Counted from the first letter of the stretch, positions 45,529-57,619 are shown. The stretch: DNA of 64,000 nt from Photobacterium aphoticum (GCF_001029435.1 NZ_LDOV01000005.1:1-64000); one strand, 5' to 3'. Notes: generated by a model not told the origin, from the letters alone. Program-made: numbers and translations.

Positions 45529-46122
45529 TGAACATTACCTAATTAATGAAGTTACAGCGGACCGAATCCCGCTGCTCGAGAAAATGGTTCTTATTCTATC
45601 ACTGTTGGGTAAATCTACAATCACCGATGGCGCCCCTCTCGCGTTCAGGCCGGTGAAAGTCCGCACGGTTATGCACCACAATAAGAAGGCGTCTGATTGA
45701 TAAGACCGTTATCCCTCTCCACCTTTACCGCTGGCACCTCAATCCTTGATATTAAACAAAGATAATATCGCGGCTCTGAGAGCGAGAGAATATCACTCCC
45801 CGTAGTAATAATTTTATATTTAGCGTGTCGTAAATATAAGACAAGGCAGACATTTATATCTAAACATGAAACAAACTTCACCACTAAAAATAAGAAACTG
45901 CCAACTTCATGTTATTCAAAAAACCATGACAAACAAGTAAACACCTGAATTTAAACAAATAAAACCAACATACTTAATTAAAATTAAAAATTTAGATTAA
46001 TTTCCGTCATTTTTTTGATCTTTTACGGCGTCTATACATAAACTTAATCAACGATAAGCAACGGATTGAATTATCTCTTCCCTGTAATGGAATACATTTT
46101 TTCTATGTTCATTGAGGTGTGT
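45529..46122. other. Long A+T-rich gap between gltX and the small secreted protein gene
   Basis: 594 bases, strongly A+T-rich from about 45780 onward, contrasting with the flagellar half. It must contain the divergent promoters for gltX and the rightward small gene, but I could not pick convincing -35/-10 pairs. No RNA gene, terminator or credible coding frame is seen. Confidence 0.4.
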
Positions 46123-46335
46123 ATGAAAGGAATTGTTATTGCAGCTACAGCAGCCTTATTGTTAATGTCTGGCGGTGCGTTAGCTAGCTCGTCAAATGGT
46201 AATGGCACACAAGGTGGCGGAGGTAATGGTTCATCTGCCGCAGGCCCATGGGTTGACTGCAAACTGCCCGATGGCAGTGTGGATTATCTGCCAATGATGA
46301 TTTGTACTATGCAAAAAAATGGCAAAGTGAACTGA
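46123..46335 (+). CDS. Small secreted Gly/Ser-rich protein, unknown function
   Basis: I do not recognise this gene. The ATG at 46123 has a GAGGTG ribosome site at good spacing and opens a clean Sec signal peptide (MKGIVIAATAALLLMSGGALA). The mature part of about 49 residues begins with a Ser/Asn/Gly-rich stretch (SSSNGNGTQGGGGNGSSA) and ends with a compact segment holding two cysteines (VDCKLPDG ... MMICTMQKNG). It lies alone in an A+T-rich area, convergent with a DUF2057 gene. It could be a small periplasmic or secreted peptide; nothing supports a bacteriocin, as no immunity or export gene is adjacent. Confidence 0.7.
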   Translation: MKGIVIAATAALLLMSGGALASSSNGNGTQGGGGNGSSAAGPWVDCKLPDGSVDYLPMMICTMQKNGKVN

Positions 46336-46371
46336 TGCAACGCCATACCGTTTCTTGTCTCGACAAGATGC

Positions 46372-46397
46372 AAAAAGGGAGTGACTAAGCACTCCCT
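46372..46397 (-). terminator. Terminator between converging genes
   Basis: Stem GGGAGTG...CACTCCC with a 6-7 base loop. In the minus direction it is followed by a T-run (TTTTTG), so it ends the DUF2057 gene; it may also serve the small rightward gene. Confidence 0.75.
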
Positions 46398-46423
46398 CTG
46401 CATTTCTCTCATGAGAATAAAGC

Positions 46424-47152
46424 TTACTGCTGTTTTGCCCACTTCAGGAAGGCTTGGCGCTGTGCTTCCGACATGCGCAAGAAGTCGGCTTGCATAAGAA
46501 TCATGGCATTATTGCCTGATACAGCAGGTTGTTGCACGACAACGGGTGCCGCGACTGCTGTTGCAACAGGGACTGGTGCGGTGACCACTTCATTCGGGGC
46601 GCCACCAATCACTTGGAATGTTTTCGGTTCAACTGGAGCCGTTACTGGTGTGTGTGTCGCAATGGCATAGCCTTGTGAACGGTTATATAACGCCAGTTCT
46701 TTTTTATAATCGCGACCGAATATGGTCGAGCTATCACCAGATATATCTTTCGGCAGGACGTCAATTTTAGCGTTGACCTTGCTACCATTTTTTGAGACCA
46801 ATTTCATCGATGGATTGGCATCAAAGTTACTTTGATCCACAGAGTTGATCAAACGCATCGATGGCTCAATCATAAACGTCTGGTCTTGGGCTTCAAACGT
46901 TATTACGATTGGTACTGAACGGTATTTTTCGAGTTGGCCTTGCCCTTCTATTAGTTTAGAAACACGCACAACAACTTGGTTTAAGCCATTATTGAGCGTA
47001 ACATCTTCCGTTGATTCTAAGAGATTAAGCTTTTTTTCTCCATTGACAAACATTGACTCTACCCCAGTGGCAAATTCAACGTTCACAGCCGCTTGTGCAC
47101 TGCCCATGGCAGCCATAACTCCGGCTAAAAGTACTGCTTTTCCAAATTTCAT
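46424..47152 (-). CDS. DUF2057 (YccT/UPF0319) family periplasmic protein
   Basis: A 242-residue secreted protein with a Sec signal (residues 1-21, ending AQA-A). The sequence follows the DUF2057 pattern also found in E. coli YccT: an N-terminal beta-rich segment (VEFATGVESMFVNGEKKLNLLES), LNNGLNQVVVRVSKLIEG, and a FDANPSMKLVSKNGSKV region. The C-terminal part is Pro/Val/Ala-rich (about 165-215) and ends in FLKWAKQQ, close to FLQWAEKQ of YccT. Function is not established. It is downstream of the porin gene (71-base gap) and could share its transcript. Confidence 0.85.
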   Translation of the reverse strand: MKFGKAVLLAGVMAAMGSAQAAVNVEFATGVESMFVNGEKKLNLLESTEDVTLNNGLNQVVVRVSKLIEGQGQLEKYRSVPIVITFEAQDQTFMIEPSMRLINSVDQSNFDANPSMKLVSKNGSKVNAKIDVLPKDISGDSSTIFGRDYKKELALYNRSQGYAIATHTPVTAPVEPKTFQVIGGAPNEVVTAPVPVATAVAAPVVVQQPAVSGNNAMILMQADFLRMSEAQRQAFLKWAKQQ

Positions 47153-47222
47153 TAATCTCTCCTATAAAAAACGAGCATTGATAAACAATGCTCGTTCTGG
47201 ACTATCTAACTCGGGTTAGGAA

Positions 47223-48254
47223 TTAGAAGTAGTATTCAACACCCATAAGTAGACGTGTTGTATCACCTTTATCTGTGCCGCCATCCATGTCGTAGTGACG
47301 GATGTCAGTGTATAGGTAAGTGCTTGGTAGTAGGTAACCTAGACGAGCTGTTAGTGCCATATCGTCTGTGTCTTTACCAGATGCGCCATCAGCGTAATCA
47401 GCTTCACCTGTGCCTGCGTAGCCCACTTTGTAAACCCAAGTACCGTTGTAAACGTACTGTGCAGTTGCAGAGTAAGCCCACTGGCTGTCTTCGCCGCCGC
47501 CAATGTTGTTAACAGTCATGTACTTACCAGCAGCGGTTAGCGTGATATCGCCTAGGAATACAGAACCACCGAAGATAGTGTATGCAGAATCTTCTTTCGC
47601 ATCTTTTTCTTCAGTGTTTAGGTAGTAACCTGCGTGAACGCTGAACATGTCTGCGCTGTAAGATGCTGCAAGGCTGTAAGCGATGTTATCAGTTGCAGTG
47701 TCCATGTTACTTGCAGTTGCTTGGAAGTTGAAGCCACCGAAGTTTGCAGAGTCAAAACGTAGCACGTGGTTTGCACGGTCTTCGAAGTTTGCACCAAGGT
47801 CGTTGTTCCAGTCGAACACGTTACCTAGACCTGGGTTTGAGTGCGGCCAGTCAACGTAGTTGTAAGCAGCGACTAGCTGACGACCGTATTTGAATGCACC
47901 TACGCCATCAAATGACAAACCTAGGAACGTATCACGGCCACCGAAAGAACCTTGACCTTCAGCGTTGCTACCACCGTTTGAAGCGTCACCGCCTTCAACT
48001 TGCCACAATAGATCTGGGCCAAAGTTGTCAAACTCAACTGTACCACGGAAACCGATACGAGATTCGATGTTAGCAGTGATTGTATCATCAGAACCTGATG
48101 CATCTGGTGAATCGTACATCATGAAGCCAGCAGCCTGACCGTAAAGTTGTACGTTACCGTCTAGAAGATCGATCGCTGCGTTAGCGCCAGTTGAAGCCAT
48201 AGCTGCAGTTGCGATTGCAGCACCTAGTAGCGTACGTTTGAACATGTTTTCCAT
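47223..48254 (-). CDS. Outer-membrane porin (OmpU/OmpL-like)
   Basis: A trimeric general porin of the Vibrionaceae OmpU/OmpL type. The 343-residue product has a Sec signal (residues 1-26, ending ANA-A), starts IDLLDGNVQLYGQAAGF, has the conserved SRIGFRGTVEF strand and a constriction-loop region around residues 120-155, and ends with the beta-barrel assembly signal ...VEYYF (C-terminal Phe). An in-frame ATG at 48245 (MFKRTL) is an alternative start. Codon use is that of a highly expressed gene. The long upstream region suggests complex regulation (osmotic, envelope stress or ToxR-like), which is inference. Confidence 0.93.
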   Translation of the reverse strand: MENMFKRTLLGAAIATAAMASTGANAAIDLLDGNVQLYGQAAGFMMYDSPDASGSDDTITANIESRIGFRGTVEFDNFGPDLLWQVEGGDASNGGSNAEGQGSFGGRDTFLGLSFDGVGAFKYGRQLVAAYNYVDWPHSNPGLGNVFDWNNDLGANFEDRANHVLRFDSANFGGFNFQATASNMDTATDNIAYSLAASYSADMFSVHAGYYLNTEEKDAKEDSAYTIFGGSVFLGDITLTAAGKYMTVNNIGGGEDSQWAYSATAQYVYNGTWVYKVGYAGTGEADYADGASGKDTDDMALTARLGYLLPSTYLYTDIRHYDMDGGTDKGDTTRLLMGVEYYF

Positions 48255-48736
48255 GGAAAAAACTCCTAAAAATACTAGCTGTGTTTACTTGCGCCTTAAA
48301 GGTTGGCCGCCGAAGACTGCAAGTAACTCTCCCAATATGTCAGCCGGTGAATCCGACCAATTCATATTTTTTTAGCACTTTGATTGAACCTATTGGTTGA
48401 ACCTCTGTCTGCTTCCTCACTAAGACTACTTTCGCGCCGGAAAACATCAACGAGAACTTAATTTATTGTGTTAAAAATATGACTCAGTGCAAACTTTGCG
48501 CGTATTAGTGATCATGATCAAAATACCGAAACCACAGAACAATAAAAACAACAAAACCTCATAAATACAACAACTTGAGTTTTTTTTGGTTTTCATAAGT
48601 GCGAGATGAGTCGAAAGATTTTTTTATTTGTAAATTAGATTACATCTGTCATTTTTTTGTCTTTTTTTATTCACAACCTCGCTATCTTCGAGGTAAAAAA
48701 AAACCGTTTTCTGACGTTCTCTGATCTCACAGGCAG
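48255..48736. promoter_or_regulatory. Long upstream region of the porin gene
   Basis: About 480 bases, A+T-rich, between the porin start and the ligA terminator. It includes a 12-bp perfect palindrome TGATCATGATCA at 48509-48520 and several T/A tracts. Porin promoters in this family often sit far upstream and bind ToxR, OmpR or CRP; I could not assign specific sites. No gene is seen. Confidence 0.4.
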
Positions 48737-48767
48737 AAAAAAGCCCTGCCATAAACCAGACAGGGCT
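48737..48767 (-). terminator. Terminator of ligA
   Basis: Minus-strand stem AGCCCTGTC...GGCAGGGCT followed by six T residues, about 40 bases after the ligA stop. Confidence 0.9.
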
Positions 48768-48807
48768 GCACTTTTTAACTCAATTTCACAGAATTAGCAG
48801 AAAAAAA

Positions 48808-50835
<2,028 letters not shown>

Positions 50836-50906
50836 TCATTATTCAAATCACCCCGCTATACGCTAACAACCATGCAGTATGACGCTACAACGGGGTACAA
50901 AAAACA

Positions 50907-50938
50907 AAGCCCTTTATACAACAGGGTATAAAGGGCTT
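50907..50938 (-). terminator. Hairpin between zipA and ligA
   Basis: Perfect 12-base arms AAGCCCTTTATA/TATAAAGGGCTT around an 8-base loop. In the minus direction it is followed by TTGTTTTTT, so it can terminate or attenuate the zipA transcript 26 bases after the zipA stop and before ligA. Confidence 0.8.
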
Positions 50939-50963
50939 AAAGACAAAATTATGACCGAAGAGA

Positions 50964-52271
50964 TTACGCGCGTGTATAACGCATCGCTTTCTCACGGTAT
51001 TCACTGATACGGTGCGGTGTGATCAAATTACGCTCATGATCCAAGACATCTGCACCCAGTACATCAGCAATGCGCTGTACTGTTTGTAGCATCGAATTAA
51101 ACGACTGATCAGCACGCCCCGCTTCACAAGGCAACATCAAATAGAACGCCACACCCGGTGTTTCAAAGTGCTGATTACCCTCAACCGAGAAATGTCCCGG
51201 TGCCACCATATTGGTCACACTGAACAATGTCGGCCCTGTACCAGCCATATCGCTGTGGCGGTGGTAAACCGCATTCTCACCGAAAATCAGATTATTTTGC
51301 TCAAATGCAGCAAACAATGCCGGTCCACGCAAAAGATCACCGTGACGGGCGTGCACGTTCAAGACTAAGAAATCCGGTGGCAACACTTCAGGTTCAGGCT
51401 CTGGCTCTGGCTCAGGAACGACAACGGCTTCAGGCACAACGTGTGACGTTTGTACCGGTTCCACAGCGGGCTCGACCATTTGCGGCTCTACCGTCTGCGC
51501 CGCAGCAACCTGAGGCTCAGCGGCAGACATCACGGTACGCGATGTTTCCATTGTCAGTGGTTGCTCGCTTGGCTCAACAACAATCATGTCATCCAACGCA
51601 GTTTGCTGCTGACCACGTTCGATATCTTCAATGGTCAATGTCGGCTCAATCACAGGCGCATCGGCCATGGTGGTTAAGGTCGGTTCAACGCGCTCTGCCA
51701 CAACAGGCTCACTCACTGTCGCGTTCACAGCAGAGTCCATAGCAGGCGCAGTCACAGGCTGGTCAGCCGCTTCTGCAACAACGGGCTCAGCCTCGCCAGC
51801 GGGGGCTTGAGCTACCGCAGGTTGTGCATCCGGGCGCGGGGCCTCAGCTGCCGCAGGCATTGGCTGCGCCACCGGAGCAACAGGTGTGGCAGTGTGCGCC
51901 ATGGCACGCTGTACACTGTCTTGTGATGTCGCCGCTTGTGGCACGCTTTGCGCAGCAACGGGTGACTGTGTTTCCGCCGGCACGCTGTCTAGTAGCGGAT
52001 CAGCGTCTGGTTTGGCACCAAAATGCAGTGCTGGCTCTTTGCGTTCTGTACGCACAGGCTCAGCGGGCACTTCTTGATTGACCACACGGACACTGCCGAC
52101 ACCATCTTGATCAAAACCATCAGAGTCGCGAGAGGGATCCTCTAACTTACCGATCGGCTTCTCACCAAACTTCGCGGGTTTTTCCTTTCGGCTGCTCCAT
52201 AAACCGTGCAACAGCAACGCTGCAATCGCCAGTGTACCGACGACAATAAGAACCAGACGCAATTCCTGCAT
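50964..52271 (-). CDS. zipA: Cell division protein ZipA
   Basis: ZipA anchors FtsZ to the inner membrane at the division site. The 435-residue product has an N-terminal membrane helix (about residues 5-25), a basic then acidic stretch, a long Pro/Ala/Glu/Val-rich linker (about 75-290, with a PEPEPEPEPE run near 285) and the globular C-terminal FtsZ-binding domain (about 296-430) with FLVLNVHARHGDLLRGPAL and GVAFYLMLPC. Linker length exceeds that of the E. coli protein (328 residues in total), which is common in Vibrio. It is divergent from cysZ. Confidence 0.95.
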   Translation of the reverse strand: MQELRLVLIVVGTLAIAALLLHGLWSSRKEKPAKFGEKPIGKLEDPSRDSDGFDQDGVGSVRVVNQEVPAEPVRTERKEPALHFGAKPDADPLLDSVPAETQSPVAAQSVPQAATSQDSVQRAMAHTATPVAPVAQPMPAAAEAPRPDAQPAVAQAPAGEAEPVVAEAADQPVTAPAMDSAVNATVSEPVVAERVEPTLTTMADAPVIEPTLTIEDIERGQQQTALDDMIVVEPSEQPLTMETSRTVMSAAEPQVAAAQTVEPQMVEPAVEPVQTSHVVPEAVVVPEPEPEPEPEVLPPDFLVLNVHARHGDLLRGPALFAAFEQNNLIFGENAVYHRHSDMAGTGPTLFSVTNMVAPGHFSVEGNQHFETPGVAFYLMLPCEAGRADQSFNSMLQTVQRIADVLGADVLDHERNLITPHRISEYREKAMRYTRA

Positions 52272-52719
52272 ATGAATACTCTGAATTTACTTGTTACCCA
52301 TCAAGGGTGAATCTACCAAAAAGCACCGCCTGTCTGGACATCCCTTCAGGCACTACCACAATCACTACAAATCCTTCTGTCTCTTTTACCGACCACAGAA
52401 AAAGGGCGTTGGTTCCAAATTGGTTCCAAAGTAAAGAGAAGGAACGCTGCGGCACCTCTCATTCTGTCATCAAACCAGCAATAAAGAGACACCCACCTAA
52501 TGTATCAAAACTCAAAACAGAATGAGAAGGTGAATGTAAGGATTCGTCCAATATCGCGTTATTGAACACACAATTGCCTAATCATTGACCACTTATTCTG
52601 TTGTTAGAAACCACGGGCACGGCACCGATTTGCTTCTCGTAACCTAACACCGTTAATATCATTGATAGTCATGGCCACGCCAAATGTACAAAAAAATCAA
52701 AGATTGCCAAGGAGCCTTT
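52272..52719. promoter_or_regulatory. Divergent upstream region of zipA and cysZ
   Basis: 448 bases between two divergent genes. It should hold both promoters. I could not identify sites with confidence, and the reading frames across it lack ribosome sites and family features. No hairpin or RNA gene stands out. Confidence 0.35.
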
Positions 52720-53481
52720 ATGCAACCCCCTCAGCCAGTACACGCTTCCCTCAGTGGAGCGGGGTATTTTTTTCGTGGACTGTCACTTGCGATGCAACCA
52801 GGCACTCGCCGCTTTGTGTTGTTCCCTTTACTGATCAACATGGTGCTGTTTGGTACCGCGTTTGGCTTTGTACTCAGCCAATTAGGTGATTGGATTGATG
52901 GCTGGATGGCACAACTGCCAAGCTGGCTAGAGTGGCTGTCGTACCTATTATGGCCCCTGCTAACCGTTGCGGTATTGGTCACCTTCTCTTATTTATTCAG
53001 CACCATCGCCAACTGGATTGCCGCGCCCTTTAATGGCTTGCTCGCAGAACACCTGGAAGCGAAATTAACCGGCCAACCTGCGCCAGATGCGGGCATGGCA
53101 GCGATCATGAAAGACATTCCTCGCATCATGCACCGCGAATGGATCAAGCTAAAATACTACCTGCCTAAAGCCATTGGCCTGTTTATCCTGCTTTGGATCC
53201 CGGCCATCGGCCAGACCATTGGCCCGGTATTATGGTTCCTGTTCAGCGCTTGGATGATGAGCATCCAATATGCCGACTACCCGTTTGATAACCACAAAGT
53301 CCCGTTTCCTACCATGCGTGATGCATTAAAAGTAAAACGCGGCAAATCACTGAGTTTTGGTAGTTTAGTCATGGTGTGCACCATGACTCCTATTCTGAAC
53401 CTGTTCGTGATGCCGGTCGCGGTGTGTGGTGCCACGGCCATGTGGGTCGATCAATACCGCGATCAATACCGCGCACATTGA
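52720..53481 (+). CDS. cysZ: Sulfate transporter CysZ
   Basis: CysZ is an inner-membrane sulfate channel/transporter supplying assimilation towards cysteine. The product (253 residues from the ATG at 52720, which has a GGAGCC ribosome site; an upstream ATG at 52684 is less likely) has four hydrophobic regions (about 25-50, 70-95, 150-175, 200-240) with family motifs [13 protein letters not shown] and [11 protein letters not shown]. It lies directly upstream of cysK, the cysteine synthase gene, and both belong to sulfur assimilation. Confidence 0.94.
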   Translation: MQPPQPVHASLSGAGYFFRGLSLAMQPGTRRFVLFPLLINMVLFGTAFGFVLSQLGDWIDGWMAQLPSWLEWLSYLLWPLLTVAVLVTFSYLFSTIANWIAAPFNGLLAEHLEAKLTGQPAPDAGMAAIMKDIPRIMHREWIKLKYYLPKAIGLFILLWIPAIGQTIGPVLWFLFSAWMMSIQYADYPFDNHKVPFPTMRDALKVKRGKSLSFGSLVMVCTMTPILNLFVMPVAVCGATAMWVDQYRDQYRAH

Positions 53482-53507
53482 TCCCCATCACGCATTCATG
53501 CTTTCCT

Positions 53508-53540
53508 CGCACAGCAAGGTACATGTGACCTTGTTGTGCG
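53508..53540 (+). other. Strong hairpin downstream of cysZ
   Basis: Arms CGCACAGCAAGGT and ACCTTGTTGTGCG pair with one mismatch around a short loop, 27 bases after the cysZ stop. There is no T-run on either side, so it is a transcript-stabilising or terminating structure of uncertain type. Confidence 0.5.
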
Positions 53541-53700
53541 GTCACAGCGCGTTATCCTTTTCCCTCCCCTTTCTTCTGCTGCTTTCTGCTATCCTCCTTT
53601 ATAACAATAAGATATAACCACAAATTCCTTTCAAAACAGCACGCATTGGGTATGCTTGATGTGTCATTTGAATTGAACGTGTTACGAAGGAACGATCACC

Positions 53701-54669
53701 ATGAGTAAGATTTACGAAGATAACTCCCTAACAATCGGTAACACTCCGCTAGTACGTCTTAACCGCGTAAGTAAAGGTAACGTGCTGGCAAAAGTTGAAG
53801 CCCGCAACCCGAGCTTCAGCGTGAAGTGCCGTATTGGTGCCAATATGATTTGGGATGCTGAGAAAAAAGGCATTCTGAAAGAAGGTGTCGAACTGGTTGA
53901 ACCAACCAGTGGTAACACCGGTGTTGCACTGGCATTTGTTGCCGCTGCACGCGGTTACAAGCTCACGCTGACCATGCCAGAAAGCATGAGCCTGGAGCGT
54001 CGTAAACTGCTTAAAGCACTGGGCGCAAACCTGGTACTGACAGAAGCCCCGAAAGGCATGAAAGGCGCCATTGAGAAAGCCGAAGAGATCGTCGCTTCGG
54101 CCCCAGACAAATACCTGCTACTTCAGCAGTTCAACAACCCGGCTAACCCTGAAATTCACGAAAAAACCACGGGCCCTGAAGTCTGGGATGCCACTGATGG
54201 CGACATCGATGTGTTCGTATCCGGTGTGGGTACAGGTGGTACATTAACCGGTGTCAGCCGCTACATTAAGCGCACCAAAGGCAAAGCCATCACCACGGTC
54301 GCGGTAGAGCCAACGGAATCCCCAGTGATCACACAAGCCCTTAATGGCGACGAGATCAAACCGGCACCACACAAAATCCAAGGGATCGGTGCTGGCTTTA
54401 TTCCGGGTAACCTGGAGCTAGAGCTGATTGACGAAGTTCAGCAGGTAAGTTCCGACGATGCTATCGACATGGCACGCCGTCTGATGGAAGAAGAAGGTAT
54501 TTTGGCGGGTATTTCATCCGGTGCCGCTGTGGTTGCAGCAAACCGCATCGCTGAGCGCCCAGAATTTGCAGGCAAAAACATCGTCGTTATCCTGCCAAGT
54601 TCCGGTGAGCGTTATCTGTCCACTGCACTTTTCGCCGGTATCTTTACAGAAAAAGAAACCCAACAGTGA
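53701..54669 (+). CDS. cysK: Cysteine synthase A
   Basis: CysK is the pyridoxal-phosphate enzyme O-acetylserine sulfhydrylase that makes cysteine from O-acetylserine and sulfide. The 322-residue product has PLP-binding Lys42 ([13 protein letters not shown]), the substrate loop TSGNTG (69-74) and the phosphate-binding GTGGTLTG segment. Length is normal. It follows cysZ by 219 bases and ends in a good terminator, so it is probably transcribed alone; a CysB-type control is expected from E. coli but no site was recognised. Confidence 0.97.
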   Translation: MSKIYEDNSLTIGNTPLVRLNRVSKGNVLAKVEARNPSFSVKCRIGANMIWDAEKKGILKEGVELVEPTSGNTGVALAFVAAARGYKLTLTMPESMSLERRKLLKALGANLVLTEAPKGMKGAIEKAEEIVASAPDKYLLLQQFNNPANPEIHEKTTGPEVWDATDGDIDVFVSGVGTGGTLTGVSRYIKRTKGKAITTVAVEPTESPVITQALNGDEIKPAPHKIQGIGAGFIPGNLELELIDEVQQVSSDDAIDMARRLMEEEGILAGISSGAAVVAANRIAERPEFAGKNIVVILPSSGERYLSTALFAGIFTEKETQQ

Positions 54670-54705
54670 TCACACTTTCACATGTTGACGCCGCGATTTT
54701 CAGCT

Positions 54706-54732
54706 AAAAGCCTCCCCTTGGGGGGCTTTTTT
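54706..54732 (+). terminator. Terminator of cysK
   Basis: Stem AAAAGCCTCCCC/GGGGGGCTTTT with a 3-base loop and T-run, 37 bases after the cysK stop. Confidence 0.92.
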
Positions 54733-54982
54733 GTTGCAATTTGAATGTAGCTCTAATATAAATCCGAGGTGTTTTATTTCTAGCTCCGAAATAAAAGGTC
54801 AGAAAACGGCCACCACGGAGAAAGAAAAGAGAGAAAAGTCACAAAAAATTGACTTGGATTAATCTCAAACGCCGAACTGTTGGGTAGTTTATACTCATGT
54901 AAGCAGTAAAAGCCAAAACAAGGTTAGCTTACTTACAGTTACGTTAAAATTAAATAAATATTATCTATCATCGGGGTGAAAA
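54733..54982 (+). promoter_or_regulatory. Upstream region of ptsH-ptsI-crr
   Basis: 250 A+T-rich bases between the cysK terminator and ptsH. TATACT at 54890-54895 is a likely -10; TTGACT at 54849-54854 is too far to be its -35 (about 35 bases), so a second promoter may use it. In enterics this region has several promoters and CRP control; I could not place a CRP site. Confidence 0.4.
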
Positions 54983-55240
54983 ATGTATCAGAAGCAAGTT
55001 GAGATCACTGCAGAAAACGGCCTACACACTCGTCCAGCTGCTCAGTTCGTTAAAGAAGCAAAAGCTTTCGAAGCAGACATCACAGTGACTTCAAACGGCA
55101 AAAGCGCAAGCGCTAAGAGCCTGTTCAAGCTTCAAACTCTAGGTCTAGTAAAAGGCACAGTAGTAACTATCTCTGCTGAAGGTGCACAAGCTCAAGAAGC
55201 TGTTGACCACCTAGTTGCTCTAATGGACGAGCTGCACTAA
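54983..55240 (+). CDS. ptsH: PTS phosphocarrier protein HPr
   Basis: HPr relays phosphate from enzyme I to the sugar-specific EIIA proteins. The 85-residue product starts [20 protein letters not shown] with the phosphorylation site His15 and the conserved Ser46 ([10 protein letters not shown]). It is 85 residues, as in E. coli. Codon use (CTA, GGT, GTT) shows a highly expressed gene. A ribosome site GGGGTG precedes the ATG. ptsI follows after 52 bases. Confidence 0.98.
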   Translation: MYQKQVEITAENGLHTRPAAQFVKEAKAFEADITVTSNGKSASAKSLFKLQTLGLVKGTVVTISAEGAQAQEAVDHLVALMDELH

Positions 55241-55292
55241 TACGCAGCGCGCTATTACTTCCCCTAGTTTTAAGTCAATTTAAGGTAAGGCT

Positions 55293-57020
55293 ATGATTTC
55301 AGGTATCCTGGCGTCTCCTGGTATTGCTTTCGGTAAAGCACTACTGCTGCAAGAAGAAGAGATTGTACTCAACAAAGCTCCAATCGCTGCAGACCAAATC
55401 GAGAACGAAATTCAGCGTTTCTTCGATGCTCGAAAAAAATCATCTGAGCAACTAGAAGTTATCAAAGAAAAAGCACGCATCACCTTCGGTGAAGAGAAAG
55501 AAGCCATCTTTGAAGGCCACATCATGTTGCTTGAAGATGAAGAGCTAGAAGAAGAAATCATAGCCTTCATTAAAGAGAACAAAGCCTCTGCTGATGTTGC
55601 GATCCACGCGATCATCGAAGAGCAAGCGTCTACGCTTGAGTCTCTGGATGACGAATACCTAAAAGAGCGTGCAACGGACATCCGTGATATCGGTAACCGT
55701 TTCGTGAAAAACGCACTGGGTATCAGCATTGTTAACCTAAGCGCGATCAACGAAGAAGTGATTCTGGTTGCTAACGACCTAACGCCTTCTGAGACTGCGC
55801 AGATCAACCTAGATTACGTACTGGGCTTCATCACTGATATCGGTGGTCGTACATCGCACACCTCTATCATGGCACGTTCTCTAGAACTACCAGCTATCGT
55901 GGGTACTAACGACATCACATCTCGCGTGAAGAACGGCGACATGTTGATCCTTGATGCAATCAACAACCAGATTGTTATCAACCCATCTGACGATGAGCTG
56001 GCCAAATTCAAAGCGATCCGTGACGCGCACCAAGCTGAAAAAGACGAGCTTGCTAAGCTGAAAGACCTACCTGCTATTACGCTAGACGGTAAGCAAGTAG
56101 AAGTGTGCGGTAACATCGGTACTGTTAAAGACTGTGACGGCGTAAACCGTAACGGTGGTGAAGGTGTTGGCCTTTACCGTACTGAGTTCCTGTTCATGGA
56201 CCGTGACGCGCTTCCTACGGAAGACGAACAATACGCAGCTTACAAAGAAGTTGCTGAAGCGATGCATGGCGAGCCAGTGATCATCCGTACTATGGATATC
56301 GGTGGTGACAAAGATCTACCGTACATGGATCTGCCAAAAGAAATGAACCCGTTCCTAGGCTGGCGTGCAGTACGTATCAGCTTGGACCGTCGTGAAATCC
56401 TTCGTGATCAGCTACGTGGTATTCTTCGTGCGTCTGCGCATGGCAAAATCCGCATCATGTTCCCAATGATCATCTCTGTTGAAGAGATCCGTGAACTGAA
56501 AGCGGCAATTGAAGAATATAAAGCAGAACTTCGCGCTGAAGGCCTGGCGTTCGACGAAAACATCGAAATCGGTGTCATGGTTGAAACACCAGCAGCTGCT
56601 GCGATTGCTCACCACCTAGCTAAAGAAGTCGAGTTCTTTAGTATTGGTACTAATGACTTAACCCAGTATACTCTTGCGGTTGACCGTGGTAATGAGCTGA
56701 TCTCTCACCTTTACAACCCACTATCTCCAGCTGTCCTAACCGTGATTAAGCAGGTTATCGATGCTTCTCACAAAGAAGGCAAGTGGACAGGTATGTGTGG
56801 CGAGCTAGCAGGTGATGAGCGTGCAACCCTACTACTTCTAGGTATGGGTCTGGACGAATTCAGCATGAGCGGAATCTCGATTCCTCGCATTAAGAAAATT
56901 ATCCGTAACGCAAACTTTGCTGATGTTAAAGCTATGGCTGAGCAAGCACTAGCTATGCCTACGGCTGCTGAAATTGAAGCACACGTAGAAAAATTCATCG
57001 CAGAAAAGACCATCTGCTAA
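55293..57020 (+). CDS. ptsI: PTS enzyme I
   Basis: Enzyme I takes phosphate from phosphoenolpyruvate and passes it to HPr. The 575-residue product has the HPr-binding N-terminal domain (about 1-230) with phosphohistidine His189 in [12 protein letters not shown], and the PEP-binding TIM-barrel C-terminal domain (about 260-575) with the signatures [24 protein letters not shown] and [13 protein letters not shown]. Length is identical to the E. coli enzyme. It is co-transcribed with ptsH and crr. Confidence 0.98.
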   Translation: MISGILASPGIAFGKALLLQEEEIVLNKAPIAADQIENEIQRFFDARKKSSEQLEVIKEKARITFGEEKEAIFEGHIMLLEDEELEEEIIAFIKENKASADVAIHAIIEEQASTLESLDDEYLKERATDIRDIGNRFVKNALGISIVNLSAINEEVILVANDLTPSETAQINLDYVLGFITDIGGRTSHTSIMARSLELPAIVGTNDITSRVKNGDMLILDAINNQIVINPSDDELAKFKAIRDAHQAEKDELAKLKDLPAITLDGKQVEVCGNIGTVKDCDGVNRNGGEGVGLYRTEFLFMDRDALPTEDEQYAAYKEVAEAMHGEPVIIRTMDIGGDKDLPYMDLPKEMNPFLGWRAVRISLDRREILRDQLRGILRASAHGKIRIMFPMIISVEEIRELKAAIEEYKAELRAEGLAFDENIEIGVMVETPAAAAIAHHLAKEVEFFSIGTNDLTQYTLAVDRGNELISHLYNPLSPAVLTVIKQVIDASHKEGKWTGMCGELAGDERATLLLLGMGLDEFSMSGISIPRIKKIIRNANFADVKAMAEQALAMPTAAEIEAHVEKFIAEKTIC

Positions 57021-57060
57021 AATACCTGCAGATAAAATAACAACGCTTAGGAGCAACGAT

Positions 57061-57570
57061 ATGGGTCTGTTTGACAAATTGAAGAAGCTGGTTTCTGACG
57101 ACAGCAATGAAGCTGGTGCTATTGAAATCATCGCACCACTATCTGGCGAAATCGTAAACATCGAAGACGTGCCAGATGTTGTTTTCGCAGAGAAAATCGT
57201 TGGTGACGGTATCGCTATCAAACCAGCTGGCAACAAAATGGTTGCACCAGTTAACGGTACTATCGGTAAGATTTTCGAAACGAACCACGCATTCTCTATC
57301 GAGTCTGACGACGGCATCGAGCTATTCGTTCACTTCGGTATCGACACAGTTGAACTGAAAGGTGAAGGCTTCACGCGTATCGCGGAAGAAGGCCAAACTG
57401 TGAAAGTGGGCGACACTATCATTGAGTTCGATCTAGCACTGCTAGAAGAGAAAGCAAAATCAACTCTGACTCCAGTTGTTATCTCTAACATGGACGAAAT
57501 CAAAGAGCTGAACAAACTTTCTGGCGCAACAACTGTGGGTGAAACTCCAGTTATCCGCATCAAGAAATAA
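57061..57570 (+). CDS. crr: PTS glucose-specific EIIA component
   Basis: EIIA-Glc phosphorylates the glucose permease and controls adenylate cyclase and inducer uptake. The 169-residue product has the active-site histidines His76 and His91 ([16 protein letters not shown]. coli His75/His90) and an amphipathic N-terminal helix ([14 protein letters not shown]) that anchors it to membranes. A GGAG ribosome site precedes the ATG. It ends the ptsH-ptsI-crr operon, with a terminator just downstream. Confidence 0.98.
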   Translation: MGLFDKLKKLVSDDSNEAGAIEIIAPLSGEIVNIEDVPDVVFAEKIVGDGIAIKPAGNKMVAPVNGTIGKIFETNHAFSIESDDGIELFVHFGIDTVELKGEGFTRIAEEGQTVKVGDTIIEFDLALLEEKAKSTLTPVVISNMDEIKELNKLSGATTVGETPVIRIKK

Positions 57571-57588
57571 GATTGCTTCAATCTTTGT

Positions 57589-57619
57589 AAAAAACGCTGC
57601 CTAAGGGCAGCGTTTTTTT
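57589..57619 (+). terminator. Terminator of ptsHI-crr
   Basis: Stem AAAAAACGCTGCC/GGCAGCGTTTTTTT around a short CTAAG loop, 18 bases after the crr stop. A-run and T-run flank the stem, so it could act on both strands. Confidence 0.93.

Noticed and set aside
45669-45884. 71-codon leftward ORF upstream of gltX
   Set aside because: No ribosome site, no family similarity that I recognise, and A+T-rich random-like sequence.
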